Below, piece by piece: positions 1-18,700 of a stretch of DNA of 64,000 nucleotides. Below the pieces are notes generated by a model. The model was not told where the DNA came from, searched no databases, and saw nothing but the letters and a program-made list of their open reading frames with translations. Each line of letters opens with the position of its first letter. The stretch's first letter is position 1. The stretch comes from Karalla daura. Its lineage: Eukaryota; Chordata; Actinopteri; Chaetodontiformes; Leiognathidae. The position numbers and the translations under genes were made by a program. The stretch lies in NCBI GenBank assembly GCA_029224185.1, contig CM055196.1, positions 3,045,501 through 3,109,500 of the forward strand, written 5' to 3'.

Positions 1-358
1 AAACCGTATCAGGACCACACTTCTCAGTCCCGAGTCTGCATCACAACAGTCCGCATCCTCATATCAATGCAGAGCTGTTTAAATAACCAATTATCATAAG
101 GAGGACATCTTTGAAACAAAACAAAACGACTCAAAAAGACAAAAACGTGTATATAGACGCCATCTTTCACTCCAAAGCGTTTGTTTTTTTCCCCGCCAAG
201 ACTCTTGTAACAATTGAAAAAGACCTCGAGACAAATTTATTTTGGTGCTGGCACCAGAGTGGACGTTCTGGATTGTGTCACAACTTCACTCAACTCTCCT
301 CAAGTCTGCCGATACACGCGTCGAAGAGCCGCGCAGGCGTGATTGGCCTCACTAGTAC
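1..358 (-). other. uba2 intron 8 (partial)
   Basis: This stretch follows the exon 8 donor of uba2 on the minus strand. I see no further UBA2 coding sequence in any frame, so it is best read as the 5' part of the next intron. Confidence 0.7.
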
Positions 359-2766
359 CTTGTTGAAGAGCTTGACGGGGTCATATCCCGTGGAGCGGGC
401 CCAGTCCTTGGTGGAGACCCGCTTGATGTCTCCGTCCTTTTCCGAGGCCGTAGCACGAGCTGCCGTTTCCTCGGGGTTCCCTGTTTACACGCACACACAC
501 ACAAAAACGAGTTAAGATCAGTCTGAGAAGTTTCACAAGCGGGCCGAGGAGAAGAACCGGCGTGCCACACTCTCACTCACACGCTGCCTCCGGGTCCGCC
601 GTGTCCGGCGACACCTCTTGATCCGCGTCTTCCTCTCCAAAAAGCTGACTGCAGGGGCGAGAGAGGAAAATCACTCCAAATGACAACACGGACACAGAAT
701 ACTGCCTTATCCAGGCTGAGGTATAATCGGCTAGGATTTTTGCCAATGGGGCTTGCCATATTGAATGTGCGCCTTACTTGAAGAGATATTTGGCCCAGAC
801 AATGCAGTGGATGGGCTCAGAGGGAGTGTTTCTTATGGTGCAGCCTGGGAAGGTCTTCTGGGTGGGCTTCGGTTGACACTCGTAGCACTCCGTCATTCCC
901 TAGAGGACATGGATGAATATCGATAAAAAAAGGTTTGAGACAGGATCATATCTGACAGTTTTCCGTACAGAAATATAGGCAAAGGCAGCCACAATAGGTA
1001 TCACGACAACATCTACCTTCTTGATGACCGTGACCTGTCCCAGGTACCCAGCTGTGCCACTCTCAATCAGAGGGATGTCTGCTGCCAAACACATCCTATT
1101 CACGTGGTTGCGTGCCGCTGGAGAGACGAAAGGTGTTTCGCGTGCCATTTTAATGTCTTTACATTTGGGGGTGTGACAAAAAGGTTGCGAGTTCATTCCA
1201 GCATACCTCTGTTATCCAGAGCATTCATCACCAGGACAAACTTCCTGAAGAACTCCACGTTGTAGTCAGGGCTGTTGTGGAAAGAGAGGAGGCCGTCTTA
1301 GTGTGCCTTCACAACCAGGACGGTTCGGTGCACAAGTGCGAAAGCACGGTGCGAGGAAACCATTTGAGGTATCACGAGTCAAAAGAATAGCACAAGGGTG
1401 AAAGCGGCTCACTTCATAACGCTGTCATGGTAGGCAGTGATGTTGGCAGTGGGGCAGAACTGCAAGGCGCTCTCCTTGGCCACCTGCGCGGCCATCGAGA
1501 GACACGTACAATAAGCAGGGACATTCACAAAAGATCCACACACACACACACAGAGCCGACGTGTGTATGTACACGTACCTGTGCTTTGGATTTGCCCACA
1601 TGCTTCTTCTGGAAGAGGAACTGGCGGTTCAGGTTGCTGACGTCAATGGTGTCCAGGTCGATCTACGAGAAGCAACAATGTCGCGCCGTCAGCTCTGTAT
1701 ACACACACAAGGCCAAGGATGTCGCAGCTAAATCAAACCCATCTGCGGAGGCGCCGGATAGTCTATCAGTGTCGTCCGGCATAGGAGAAGATACATGGAC
1801 AAGCAGCTCTTCATCCCGTAACTCCAGAGGCAGAGAGGTCGAATGCTGTCCGAAGACGTCTCCGTTATATTACAAGCGGTCCATCTCAAACTACAGGAGT
1901 GAATGTTAAAATGTAAATCCAATCAAGATGCCCAAGTGAAGAGTGTCTCATAATCGTTTTTTAAGTAGGATGTCCCTAGTAGCCACCTCACATCTTGATG
2001 TATTCATTGATAGGGGCATCTCATTATATTGAACTTTTTTTTGTTAACGTTGCGGGGCAGTATTAGGAGGGAAGCATGTGATGCACACTGCCCATCGGTT
2101 ATTGAGCGTCCTTCCACTTCAGACATATGATGACTGACTGACTGACTGGCTGCATGGCCTCTTCGGTGTCACTCCTGTGCAGTTTGACAGCGGTTTTTAC
2201 TCGCCCTTTCTAAAACAGAGAGCGACCCACAGCGAGACATTTTTTTTTTATCCAAGAGGACGCCTTTCTATAAACCGTATTCTGGCTGCGGTAGCAGTCA
2301 GACACGGCTCCGGCTCCGGCATCGTAAAGAGGCTGAGCTAATGGCGCCAGCTGCTCCACCTGTTCTTAAGCGACCGCTGTTCCCGTTTCCCGGTGACCGC
2401 TCCCCTGCCTCCGCTACACCCTGGAACAAGGGGGGCATCACCGACACACCGCCGACTACGCCACTGTGCACCCTCTTCCCTTAAGAGCGGCTTCACGACC
2501 TAGGCGGAGGCCACGGGCCCCCCGTTCTCTGCACACAAAGACCTAGCTCCGCGGCTAGCTCAGAGGCTAGCTCCCCAGCCTTCACACACACACACACACA
2601 CTCAGCCTCAGCCACTCGAACCAACCACTTCGATGTTCTTGAAGCCGCTCAGCACCAGGTTCTTGAGCAGCTCGCAGCCGATCCCCCCGGCGCCCACCAC
2701 CAGCACGTTGCAGGTGGACAGGGAGTCGTTCAGCTCTTTTCGCAGGGCACCCACCAGTTGCACCAT
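359..2766 (-). CDS. uba2: SUMO-activating enzyme subunit 2 (partial, N-terminal 258 codons)
   Basis: UBA2 is the catalytic half of the SAE1-UBA2 E1, which adenylates SUMO and carries it as a thioester in the nucleus. Eight coding exons are readable on the minus strand: 2626-2766, 1579-1662, 1413-1483, 1207-1271, 1017-1117, 778-899, 581-648 and 359-480. All have AG/GT borders and phases that join without a break. Visible motifs are the nucleotide-binding GAGGIG (residues 25-30), the NRQFLFQ stretch, NHVNRMCLAAD, the zinc-ligand pair CYEC (159-162) and the active-site Cys in PGCTIRN (about 174; Cys173 in human). The start at 2766 gives MVQLVGAL, matching the short N-terminus of vertebrate UBA2. 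The gene leaves the window after exon 8, which ends at a donor (AAG|GTACTAG); the remaining ~60% lies to the left. Confidence in identity is very high; single-base borders are inferred. Confidence 0.96.
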
Positions 2767-4353
2767 GATTACCGCCTGAACACAGAGCCTTAACCTGCCG
2801 CACTCAGAGGCTAACGCTAACAGCCAATTTCTTCTTTACGTGTGTGCGAGGCCACGCCCACGTCGGGATCTCTCATCTTCTTCGGGTAATTCTTGACGCA
2901 GCCATGTGGTGTTTCGCCCACTGGTGGACAGCCGGAGACCCAACATGGCAGTATATTGTGTTGTATAGTAATTGCTTTGGAGTTTATTATATATTTTTAT
3001 TATTAGTACCATGAACAATAGTACATCACTTCTTGGGGGGCCTGCACATGCTCAAAAAACAGTTTTTGACATGCTTATTGGGACTAGTCAAAAATGGTGT
3101 AGTTTAAAAAATGTGAGGCCCCATATTGCACAATAGCGCCACATAGATATCTTCAAATATTGAGCCCCACCACTAGGTCTTGGTCTTTACATCATTCTTG
3201 GTAAGTTTATAGGCCTGCCCTAATCTGCTTCATCGAGCTCTTCACCTGTGCCCTAATTAATACACAGCCATACGAATGAGGTAAACACAGCCTATTCGTC
3301 CATTTAATGTGACTCACACTCTCACTTCTGTGAGCCTCCCCTGTCAACAATTCATTCATTTTTTTAAGCTCTTATATCCTATTAATTACGGAATGATTTG
3401 CAAATTGACCACCAGATTACACGCTGGCACGCAAAAACTTGGTGCTGTTGAAAAAAAAGCCGATGAAGCCAGTTTAAATTGTGGGAAAATAAGTTTTTCC
3501 ATCATTTTCATGTTTGAAAATTATGTTTTTTGACGAGGTGTGTATTGGATAAAGTGTTTTTTGAAGCCAAGCCAAGTGGATCTTTGTGGTATTGCAACTA
3601 AACTGACTTCAGAGTTGGCCTAATTTTTTGTGCCGAAAGACTAGGTCCATTTTGTATATACAGTCTGGGGCCAAGTGTAGAGCGCCCTAGAAGTTTTCAC
3701 CAACCTCCATAAGGATTTTTTTCTTTGTTGTAGGCAGATGAAAATCAGTACACATATGCATCATAAACAGATATACAGAAACGTCTCCAAACATGATGAC
3801 CTTAACCTGGCAGGAAGTCAGCCATTTTGATGACATTTTGAAACATGAAAATTGCATGCATTTGTGGTGCAGACACACTGAACAGGGAGTTGGCTGTTTT
3901 GGCCAATCAATGGTATCAATGGTATTCAATCCTATTGACTTCTAGCTGTATAAGCATTATCTAAATGGCTTTGATCAAAACTACTGAACAACTTTTCTCT
4001 ATGTCAATGGGTGTGACCATATGGTGCCACTATGGTGCCTCATCCTGCATATTAAGGCAGCTCTCACTCCCACATACTTAATCCAAAACTGCCTCAAAAT
4101 TTCTGGACATGATAACAGCTCCACGCTGGCCACCTTCATATGCTTACAGACCTCCTGTTTACGCCACCCTATTGTGGAAAAAGAAAAATGACATATTTTA
4201 AATTGACACACCATCCCCAAAATGTAAGCTGATCAACTTCATATTGTGGCCTTGTGATAGGCTCATGAATTTCCACAGTGACACGTGTCAAACAGTACCA
4301 CTGAGGCTGCCTATGGTCTGAAGAGTCCTTATATAAGTCCTTATGGTGGACTC

Positions 4354-4399
4354 ACATTGAAAATGACTTGAGCGATGAGCTCCCATTCATTTTCAATGT
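4354..4399. repeat. Inverted repeat, 13-bp arms
   Basis: Arms at 4354-4366 and 4387-4399 are exact reverse complements (ACATTGAAAATGA / TCATTTTCAATGT) with a 20-base loop. It may be part of a small palindromic transposon remnant; nothing else supports a function. Confidence 0.55.
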
Positions 4400-5239
4400 A
4401 CTGGTAACAAGGGATGTGCCAATGAACAATGCAACTTGAGAAATTTGAGTGTCTAGAAAGTTGAGAGTTCAACTTTATGCAAATGAGAAGTGGCGCGACC
4501 ATGGCGACAGCCAATTGCAAGCCGATCTGGATTCCCAAGGCAGGAGAGAAAAAAAGTTGTGTGGAATGAGAGAGAGAGAGCAACTGCAGTCAAGCTAGCC
4601 TCAACCTCACAAAACCTAGTCTTTCTTGCCTTCCTGTAGTTTTGCGGTACTATAGTTATATGGTCATACCATGGGTCATGGTAAGAGCTTGCAAAAAGTA
4701 ATAAAACCTTATTCTTATACTGGTAGTTCATCAAAACAACACAGTTGGTCAAAAGGGGAAAGCTGGAACTTCCATTTGGCCCCAAGGCCAGTCCCGTCCA
4801 GTCCCTGGTGAGTCCCGTGCTTAAACTCTTGCTTCTTTCTCGTTGTTTCTGTTCTGTCAGCCTTTTCCCTTTAACCCCTCCTCTCTTGCGTCTTTGTCTC
4901 TGTCTCCCTCACCTGTGGACCATTCATCCCCTTGTTCTTTTGTCAATTCTTCAGTTGTCCCCAAGTTTGTGGTCTGTCCAACTCCTTTTTCTTTTTTCTG
5001 TCCTTGTCTGTCCCTTAGCCTGTGGTTCATTTGTCCCCACTGTCTTTTCCATCCGCGTCTACTACACCCTAGTCTTTGGCAGTGGAGGACCCTGCCATCC
5101 TGTCTGCAACTTCCCCACACCAAGTTGCACCTCGTCTTAGCCCTCAACCCCCGATCTCAACCCCTGTTCAATACTCAAGGCTGACCTCCAGTCCCGTTCC
5201 TGAGTCCTATCCGGTTTCCGAGGTTGACCTCCACTCTCT

Positions 5240-5440
5240 ACCCAAGCATCAGGTGCCTCTCCAGTGTTCCAAGCAGCCGGAGCCACCTCTCCAGCATCCA
5301 GAGAGGTTGGTGCTGCTTCCCCATTGTTCCAAGTGGCCAGAGCCACCCCTCCAGCATACTGAGCAGCTGGAGCTGCTTCTCCGGTGTTTTCAAGTTGACT
5401 GACCCACTCTCCAGTGTTCCAGGAAGTCATAGCTACTTCC
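5240..5440. repeat. Degenerate minisatellite, about 60-bp unit
   Basis: The phrases CTCCAGTGTTCCA, GGAGCCACC and CTGCTTC recur about every 30-65 bases from 5250 to 5430 with many substitutions. This looks like an old tandem repeat. It keeps open frames on both strands, but these show no family resemblance. Confidence 0.5.
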
Positions 5441-5900
5441 CAGTGGTAATTTTGTTCCTGTGTATGTGGCTGTTTGCCACAGCAAGGGGAAAAGTGTTGT
5501 TCCAGAAGAGGCTGGAGGCAATGAAATGAAGTACTGTGGAAAAACAAGGATAGTTTGGGAAATACTGCAAATATCAGAAGACAAAACGAGTCGGGTTGCA
5601 TGACGATGCAAGGTTTGTACTTTTCTGTATCCAGTCCAACTTCACCGTGAGAGGAAAGTTTCCTTGTTTGTTTGATTTTTCTAACTCACATTCATGCACT
5701 GGTGTTTCTAATGACACCCAGCCCTAATCAGCCTGATTTATCCCGACTAGGGCCAGCAGGCGGACAGGTCCTAGAAAAACAGTGCCAGGTTACACATTCC
5801 AGATAATGAAAGCACACACAAGGCCGAGCTGAGTCGAGAAGAGCAGAGCCGGTACTGTGTAGTGGAGACGGGGCAATATGCCAACATGTAACACTTAAAT

Positions 5901-5947
5901 GCCATCTCCCTACCACCATGCCAAGGCCATGGTGGTAGGGAGATGGC
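5901..5947. repeat. Perfect hairpin, 20-bp stem and 7-nt loop
   Basis: Left arm 5901-5920 begins GCCATCTCCC, right arm 5928-5947 ends GGGAGATGGC, and the loop is CCAAGGC. The arms are exactly complementary. No exon or known repeat explains it. Confidence 0.8.
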
Positions 5948-6479
5948 TTCAGAGTTAGGAGATAACAAGGTTCTGGTTACTGAGAAAGAACCATAGAGAC
6001 AATAGGCAGGTCAAATGAGGTGGGCAGGAGACACGAACAGGATTGGCCAAGGCATTGATGTATTATAAGAACTGAATACAGGACTAATCATAGTGGCCCA
6101 TTCATTCTTATGGACCCTGCTAGCCTGGCGCATACAACTTGCTTCCACATCATTGGACCCCTATGAGTTTGCGCAGTAGAGTCACTCCTCTCAGGCAACA
6201 CGGGATTATGAGCCAATCCACGTTCGGGAGTAAGCATTTTGAGATGACACGCATGCACTTGGCGAGTGCATGTGAGCTGCTGTGACATCACACTAGGTTG
6301 TGAAACTTTTCAGTGGCTTTTCTGTCCTTTAAAATTTTTATTGATTCATGAAACATCCATGAATTAAAAATATGCGGTACAAAGATTAGTAATTAGCTAT
6401 GTTTGCATCTGAGGTCAACATTTTTACAGCATTTTACAACACTATCCAGTGTTAATGGATGTTAAGTTAAGTTGTAATG

Positions 6480-6620
6480 CAGGCTATCTGGAGCCTAATT
6501 CCGTCCACACAGGGCAAAAGGCTGGACACCCTGGACAAACTGCCAAAGGGCTTTGAGGACTTGAACCCAGGAGCCAGCTGCTGTGACGTAGCAGTTATCT
6601 ACTGATTCATTCAGCCACCC
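6480..6620 (+). repeat. Degraded fish interspersed repeat (SINE/LINE tail type)
   Basis: The stretch GACTTGAACCCAGGAG followed by GCTGTGACGTAGCAG resembles a very common teleost repeat motif (GAACCCAGGACCTTCTTGCTGTGAGGC-like). The match is from memory and the copy is heavily mutated. Confidence 0.45.
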
Positions 6621-7303
6621 ACAGCTGGCTTTTCTATGCTGTCAATTTCTTCAGATTGATTAGGCTATTTGCAGGTGTCCCTGGTAGCAAGTTAAGCATT
6701 CTTCATTGATACCTCAAAGCTATTATCTATCAAAGCTATACAAACATAAAAGAACCCACATTTCAAAGCAAGTACTAACTTTTACTTAAGTAATTAACGT
6801 ACAAACTTCGGAGGAGTGCATTTTCCTCTTTTACTTTTTCCTCTACTTCAGTAGCCTACCAAGCTTGATTTATAGACATGTATACTGTCATCAGTATTTT
6901 TAAGTTTAAAAAAACTGCCAATGAAAGACAAAACACAACTGCTTTTGTTCATGATATGTATTCGCTACAACATATGGCAATGTTTTCTCGAAACAAGCGT
7001 TTTTGGTGTTCTCGTCGATGCCCCTTCGTCAATCATTGACACGCTGTTGTGTAGATAGATTCGTGTGATTGGGTGGAATCAATAGTGCAGTGACTCATAT
7101 GTACACTCGGTGTTTGTCTCCATACACGTGCACCTTCTACTAACCGTTACAAAGAATATGCGCTCTGATTCATCGTCCTTCGAAGGGGGGGCTGGAGGGG
7201 AGGGGGGGCGTCGAGCGAGACGGAGAGAGACGGGGAGGGGTGTGGGGAGGGTATGCCTCCTGTCCCGGGGCAGCTGGCCGGCAGCAGAGCTTCGAGGGAC
7301 ACG

Positions 7304-13240
<5,937 letters not shown>

Positions 13241-15756
13241 ATTAAGCAGCGCACAGCAGCACGTAAGAGCTTAAACCCCGCAGAGGAGTTTTCCTCTACA
13301 TACTGGCTGTGGACTGTAGCCGTCTCATATTTCGTGTTAATCCACATGACACTGATGAAGGAAATCTTTGTACACTGTTAAGACGTTTATAAAACCGGAA
13401 GTAGGGATGGCAATCGTTTTCGAGATGGTGAACTGGTCAATTTAGTTTTAGCGCTCTATGTCAACTTCCGGACCTATAGAGAGTGTCTTTAAAGAGATAC
13501 ACAAGCCTGGTTTGTTTACTTTTTGTGAATGATTTTTTTTCGTGCATTATTATTTGTGCAGGCATACAAATCTGGTTATTGATAATTGTTATACACTATA
13601 GATATATAAGAATGTGAATATCCAGTATTTGATTATGCGCATTAAATTAATGTTAAATGTTAACGTTAAATGAGAGACATTTAATACAGTAGTCAGTAAT
13701 ATAATAAATAAAATGTATAATAAAATAACAAATAAATTGTATTTCTAAATAAACACTTCCACAAGTCAATCATTCCCTCTGAGAATTTAGCATATATTGT
13801 TTATTTTGCATATGCATTTTAAATATCATTATAAAAGCCAAATGACATATACTCAGGGCAAGCCAGAGAATTGCCAGGCTCTCCATGACTGGAGGGGGAA
13901 AACAGCGGGATTTTTCATATGCCAGGATTTGTGGCACCAGCATCAGTTGTACAGGGATTCCTATCCACGTCTCACTGATTACTGAAGATGTGCATAACTG
14001 AACTGGACTCATAGTAAGGTACTGAGTTGTCAGTTTGCTAAATGCTTAGTGGAATCATGCACTGACAAAACCAAGACTGCTGCAAAATGAGCGTGATTCC
14101 TCCCATGGTTCCTCATTTTTGCATGTCTGTCACATTTAAATGTGTCAGGTCATCAGACACATTTGAATGTCATGCAAAGATAACACAAGTAAGCACAGTT
14201 TTTAAATGAATGTGTTTATTATGTGTGTGTGTGTGGGGGGGGGGGGTAGGATTAGGGTTATTACTGTCAGACCTGTTCTCAATCAACAGATGACTAAAAT
14301 GAAACTCCACCCAAAGTAACATAGACCAGAGGATCTTCAAAAGCTTGACATCATGTTGCCACCCAAAGGAATTCAGGAACATATGAGAAACAAAGTAAAT
14401 GGGATGTGTCATTCTGAAAAGGATTATACAGCTTTTTCTCAAGCTTTGGGACTCCTATGAGCCACAGTGAAAGCTGCTATCCACAGGTGGCGAGAACATG
14501 GAACAGTGGTGAACCTTCCCAGATAGGCTGACCAACCGAAATGACCCACAGGGAGCAGCAGCAACTCATCCAAGAGGTCACAAAAGGCCCCGCAACAACA
14601 TCCGAAAAAGTGCACTGACCTTCACCTGCCTCAGCGACGGTCGGTGTTCATGAGTGTAACATTAAAAAGAGAGTGGCTAAAAATGGCCTGAATGCCAAAG
14701 TTCTAAGACAAAGGGCTCAGTTTTGCCTTGAAGACTTTGCAGTGGCCTACAGTGGCCTAGTTATTAGGTTTAGGGGGCAATCACTTCTTCACACAGGACT
14801 TTTTTCCCAGCTTTATGATAAATACATTATAATGACAAATACTTTATTGTCTTTGTCTCATATTTACAGTTTTTCATACCATGGTCAATATTTCCCTTGG
14901 TAAGTATTGTGACTGGCGCTATTGGCATGGAGCTTCCCAAAGATGTCCTTAACAACAAGTCAATACATTGAGATATCAGCTGAATTGAGCCAATTTATGA
15001 CATTTAATTTCATAGTTGCTTTCATAGTTGATAAGAATTCTTGTCAATATTTTTTGTGTTGAATCAATGAAAAAAAATGCCTCTTCGACCAGTGCAAGAA
15101 GGGGGGGGGGCGCGTGCGACATAGTCTGCAAAGCACTTTGAGCGGTTATGAAGGCATGAAAAGTCCCATGTAAGAACCAGTCTGTTTGCCTATTTCTTTG
15201 GGCTGTCGCCAATATCCGCTGAAAAAAAATCGTGTCATTCAAAAATATGAACTGAGAAACATGCCGATATCTTAAATACATATTGTCCCTGCTATATCTG
15301 TCTGCGTCCCTTTGCTAATCCTGGGGCCAAGAATGAAAGAACCTCAGAGTACAGAGGGCCCTGGGGAAGTTAAAACAGCCCTGTCTTTATGAGCGGATCT
15401 CCCCACGTGTGTATGAAGCTTAATTGTTAAAACACACCCGCGTCGAGATTGTGAAAGACTACATTCTATCACTTTGTCCCGGCGAAACCTCTCTGCGCTG
15501 AACACTGATTAACCGCAGCCTCCTGTTCGATGACATCGGCACTCAATGACTCGTGACTTGATTGTTCGTGCGGGTGAATTGCTCCGTCATCCATAATCTT
15601 TAACTCGTGATCGACGCCTCTGTCGCGCTTTAGACTGTGTTTACGGAGGCTCCGGAGACAGCACCCGAGGGTTTAACCGAGACCCAGACGGACCCTCGGC
15701 GACCCGCGTCGCCGGAGAGATGGATGTGAGCGCCCGGCTATGAGACACCGGGAGCC
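13241..15756. other. lcat 3'UTR and lcat-pla2g15 spacer
   Basis: From 13241 to about 13750 this is probably the lcat 3'UTR, AT-rich with overlapping AATAAA signals at 13703-13712. The rest is noncoding apart from a Tc1 relic at 14450-14730. GC content rises from about 15600, where the pla2g15 promoter and 5'UTR are expected. Confidence 0.65.
14450..14730 (+). mobile_element. Tc1/mariner transposase relic
   Basis: Conceptual translation across shifting frames gives segments typical of fish Tc1 transposases: AAIHRWREHGTVVNLPR, then a region ending RSQKAPQQHPKK, then SVFMSVTLKREWLKM. Stop codons and frameshifts separate them. Only the part between the DNA-binding domain and the start of the DDE core remains, and terminal repeats were not identified. 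Confidence 0.7.
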
Positions 15757-18700
15757 ATGGCGGCTGGGCAAAGCATCTCCTCCCCGTCCTGGCCGCTGTT
15801 GCTCGGTCTGTTGGTGCTGCTGTGGGCGGCCAGGAGCTCCGGGAGACCGGCGGAAGGATGCGCCCGCGACGGCTCCTGTCAGCCCCAGAAGAGGCCTCCG
15901 GTGGTCCTCAGTAAGTCTTCCCCTCTTAGCCCCCATTCGCATTTCCATCTTACGGTTTGTTTGTTGTTGTTTTTTTTTTTGTCGAACGATTGCGCAAGTC
16001 GCCCGCAAACACCGTCCACAGCTGCGCAGACCGGACCGGGCTTGCACGTCCACTTCTTGTTTATCAAAGTTGTTGTCGGAAAGTATGAAGCAACGCATTG
16101 TGCGTTCAGTGTTTGTACACGGTTGAGACCCCTTCTCGGATTCCTCCGTTGTTTTGAATGTGACGTTTAATGAAGAGCTGGCCCTCATCTGTTCCTCCGC
16201 GAATCGACACGGAGTCTCGATACTGTTGGGTTCGTGGCAACTCGAAATACTTGAAAAACCTGCGCAGAACCCAGATTTTTCTTCGACATATAAAGTCAAT
16301 ATGAAGTAGCACGCTTTCACGCTTCATTATGGCTTCTCCATAATGTACACTCTGTTCGAGTTTGGAAACCTAACCCTTCGAGGGGTCTTGCACGCCTTTC
16401 TGACACAATGTACAGCCGGTAGCGCCGTTTGATTTACCCCAACAGAGAGAGGTGTAACATCGTTTCCGTGTAACACGTCGTCTTTGTTTTGCCGCCGCAG
16501 TCCCAGGCGACCTGGGCAACCAGCTGGAGGCGAAGCTGGACAAGCCCAGCGTGGTCCATTACATCTGCTACAAGAAGACCGACTCCTTCTTCACCCTGTG
16601 GCTCAACCTGGAGCTGCTGGTGCCCGTGGCCATCGACTGTTGGATCGACAACATCAGGTACGACAGAGGTCCCCCCCCCCCCCCCAGTACTCTTTGCCTC
16701 CACTGATGAGTTTATCTGCCCCCCCACCCCCCCAGATAAACACGCAGTGCCTGAGAGCTAATCATCTGCTGGCTCTCTCCATCCATTCACCCGTTATCTT
16801 AATGCCCAGTCGCGTCGTGGGGTGGCTTCAGCGGATTCCTGGGAGTGCAGCCGAGCAGATAGCGGACTTTTGTTTTGATGATTCGATCGGCTTCATGCGA
16901 GCAGTTATCACGCCACAGTGGGTCAACTGAACTTTGACGCCTCCGCACATCAACGCACGGGAGGAGGAACAGGAGCGAGGCCGCATTCCTTTCTCGGATC
17001 TTCCGTAACCGGAACTGGGAGGAGAGGTGTCCGTTCTCGGATCGGGCAACGAAATACTGAGCGACCGTGAGGTGATTGCGTCGTCGGTCGAGACGGAACG
17101 AGCTGTCTCCGTCTCAGATGGAGAACTTAGGTGCGCCGTTGGCCTCAGATTTCCTCTGTGCTCAGAGGGGCGATGTGCCAACGCCGGAAGACGTTACCTT
17201 GGCTAACTTGCGTGAAGGGTCATTTATCGCGCGTCCTTTCAAATGCCTCGTCGAGGGGATCCTCCCGCGGCACGGCGAGCTATACAGCGAGGGCGTAGCG
17301 GCAGGGACTGGACCGTGGGACTGGGTCGGGGTGTAGGTTGGCCTGTGCCGTCTCGGGTGGGAAGGTGAGTCTCTGATGCAGATCTACCTGCACTGGCTAT
17401 TGTCACTGGGCACTGGATCCATTCAGAGAGAAGATGTTTCTCCGTTTTCAACACCGAAACATTGCGGTCTCAAAGTGCTTTCTGTTCTGCTCTCCAAACC
17501 AAAAGGTATCCATAACAGGGAAACGAAGACGGACGTCGTTGCACAGGTGGCGAACACGTGTGGGAAGTGAAACGCTGCTTCGCCGCCTGACGCATTTCTG
17601 AAAGCTCGGTTCGCTCACTGTGTGTGTGTGTGTGGCTGGCTTCTCACAGGCTGATCTACAACAGGACCACGCATAGCACCTACTCCCCGCCCGGCGTGGA
17701 CATCCGCGTCCCAGGGTTTGGACAGACGTATTCATTGGAGTATCTGGACCCGAGCAAACGCAGCGTGGGTGAGTTGGACGTCCATAATCGAGGGAACTGG
17801 AAACGCTTTGATGGTCATTCGCTTATCATTGAGCCACAAACCGGGACGCTCAGTGCTTTGTTTTCCTTAAATCTCGGGTCTGGGCCTATTTGTTTGCGTC
17901 GCAGGCATGTATTTCTTCAGCATCGTGCAGGCAATGGTGGAGTGGGGCTACACCAGAGATGATGACGTCAGAGGAGCGCCCTATGATTGGAGAAAAGCAC
18001 CCAGTAAGCACAAGGCACACACACACATGACCTAAAACGGCCTTCTCAGCTCGCCTGGTGGCGGAGAAAGGATGACACGCCGGCTTTGTCTGCCTTGTGT
18101 TGGGCCTCCGGACCAAACATCCCATCCATTATCAGTCTTGGAAGCACTCTTAGAAAAACGTTTTGCAGCCATCCCACTCATATCTCTGGGGGGGGGGGGG
18201 TGTGTGCGTTTCCTGTGGTTTTCTTCTCCATCAGATGAGAACAAGGAGTATTTCCTGGCACTGCAGAAGATGATTGAAGAGATGGCAGAGAAGGCCGGCG
18301 GGCCCGTAGTGCTCATCGCCCACAGCATGGGCAACATGTACACCCTGTACTTCCTCAATCAGCAGCCACAAGCCTGGAAAGACCGCTACATCAAAGCTTT
18401 CGTCTCGCTGGGGCCACCCTGGGCGGGTGTGGCCAAGACCCTGCGCGTGCTCACCTCCGGTAAGACAGAGATCCCGTGCCAGGACACTGAATTAGAATCG
18501 GAAGAACACGGAATTATTATGCAGAGTAGGGATAAAGTCATGTGAAAACACAAAGGGTTTCCAGGGAGAAAAGCATAATGGAGTCAGTAACTAAATCATG
18601 TGGAAGTCAGGGTCCAAGTGGTGTTTGTACCAACCCTCGATGCGTGACTGAACTCGTGATGGTGGACACCGTAAAGTGTACTTCAAGGCCACAGAGCAAT

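Larger units (their letters stand above)
2767..7303. other. Intergenic spacer between uba2 and lcat
   Basis: Divergent spacer of about 4.5 kb. The first ~200 bp next to uba2 should contain its promoter. No coding exon was recognised: the short ORFs here are unrelated to any family I know and are interrupted. The spacer holds inverted repeats at 4354-4399 (13-bp arms) and 5901-5947, a degenerate tandem repeat at 5240-5440 and a degraded interspersed repeat at 6480-6620. The last ~120 bp before lcat (7180-7300) are purine- and G-rich. Confidence 0.6.

Noticed and set aside
4745..5611. Overlapping frames on both strands between 4.7 and 5.6 kb
   Set aside because: They arise from a pyrimidine-rich stretch and a degenerate tandem repeat; no initiation context, splice support or known motif.
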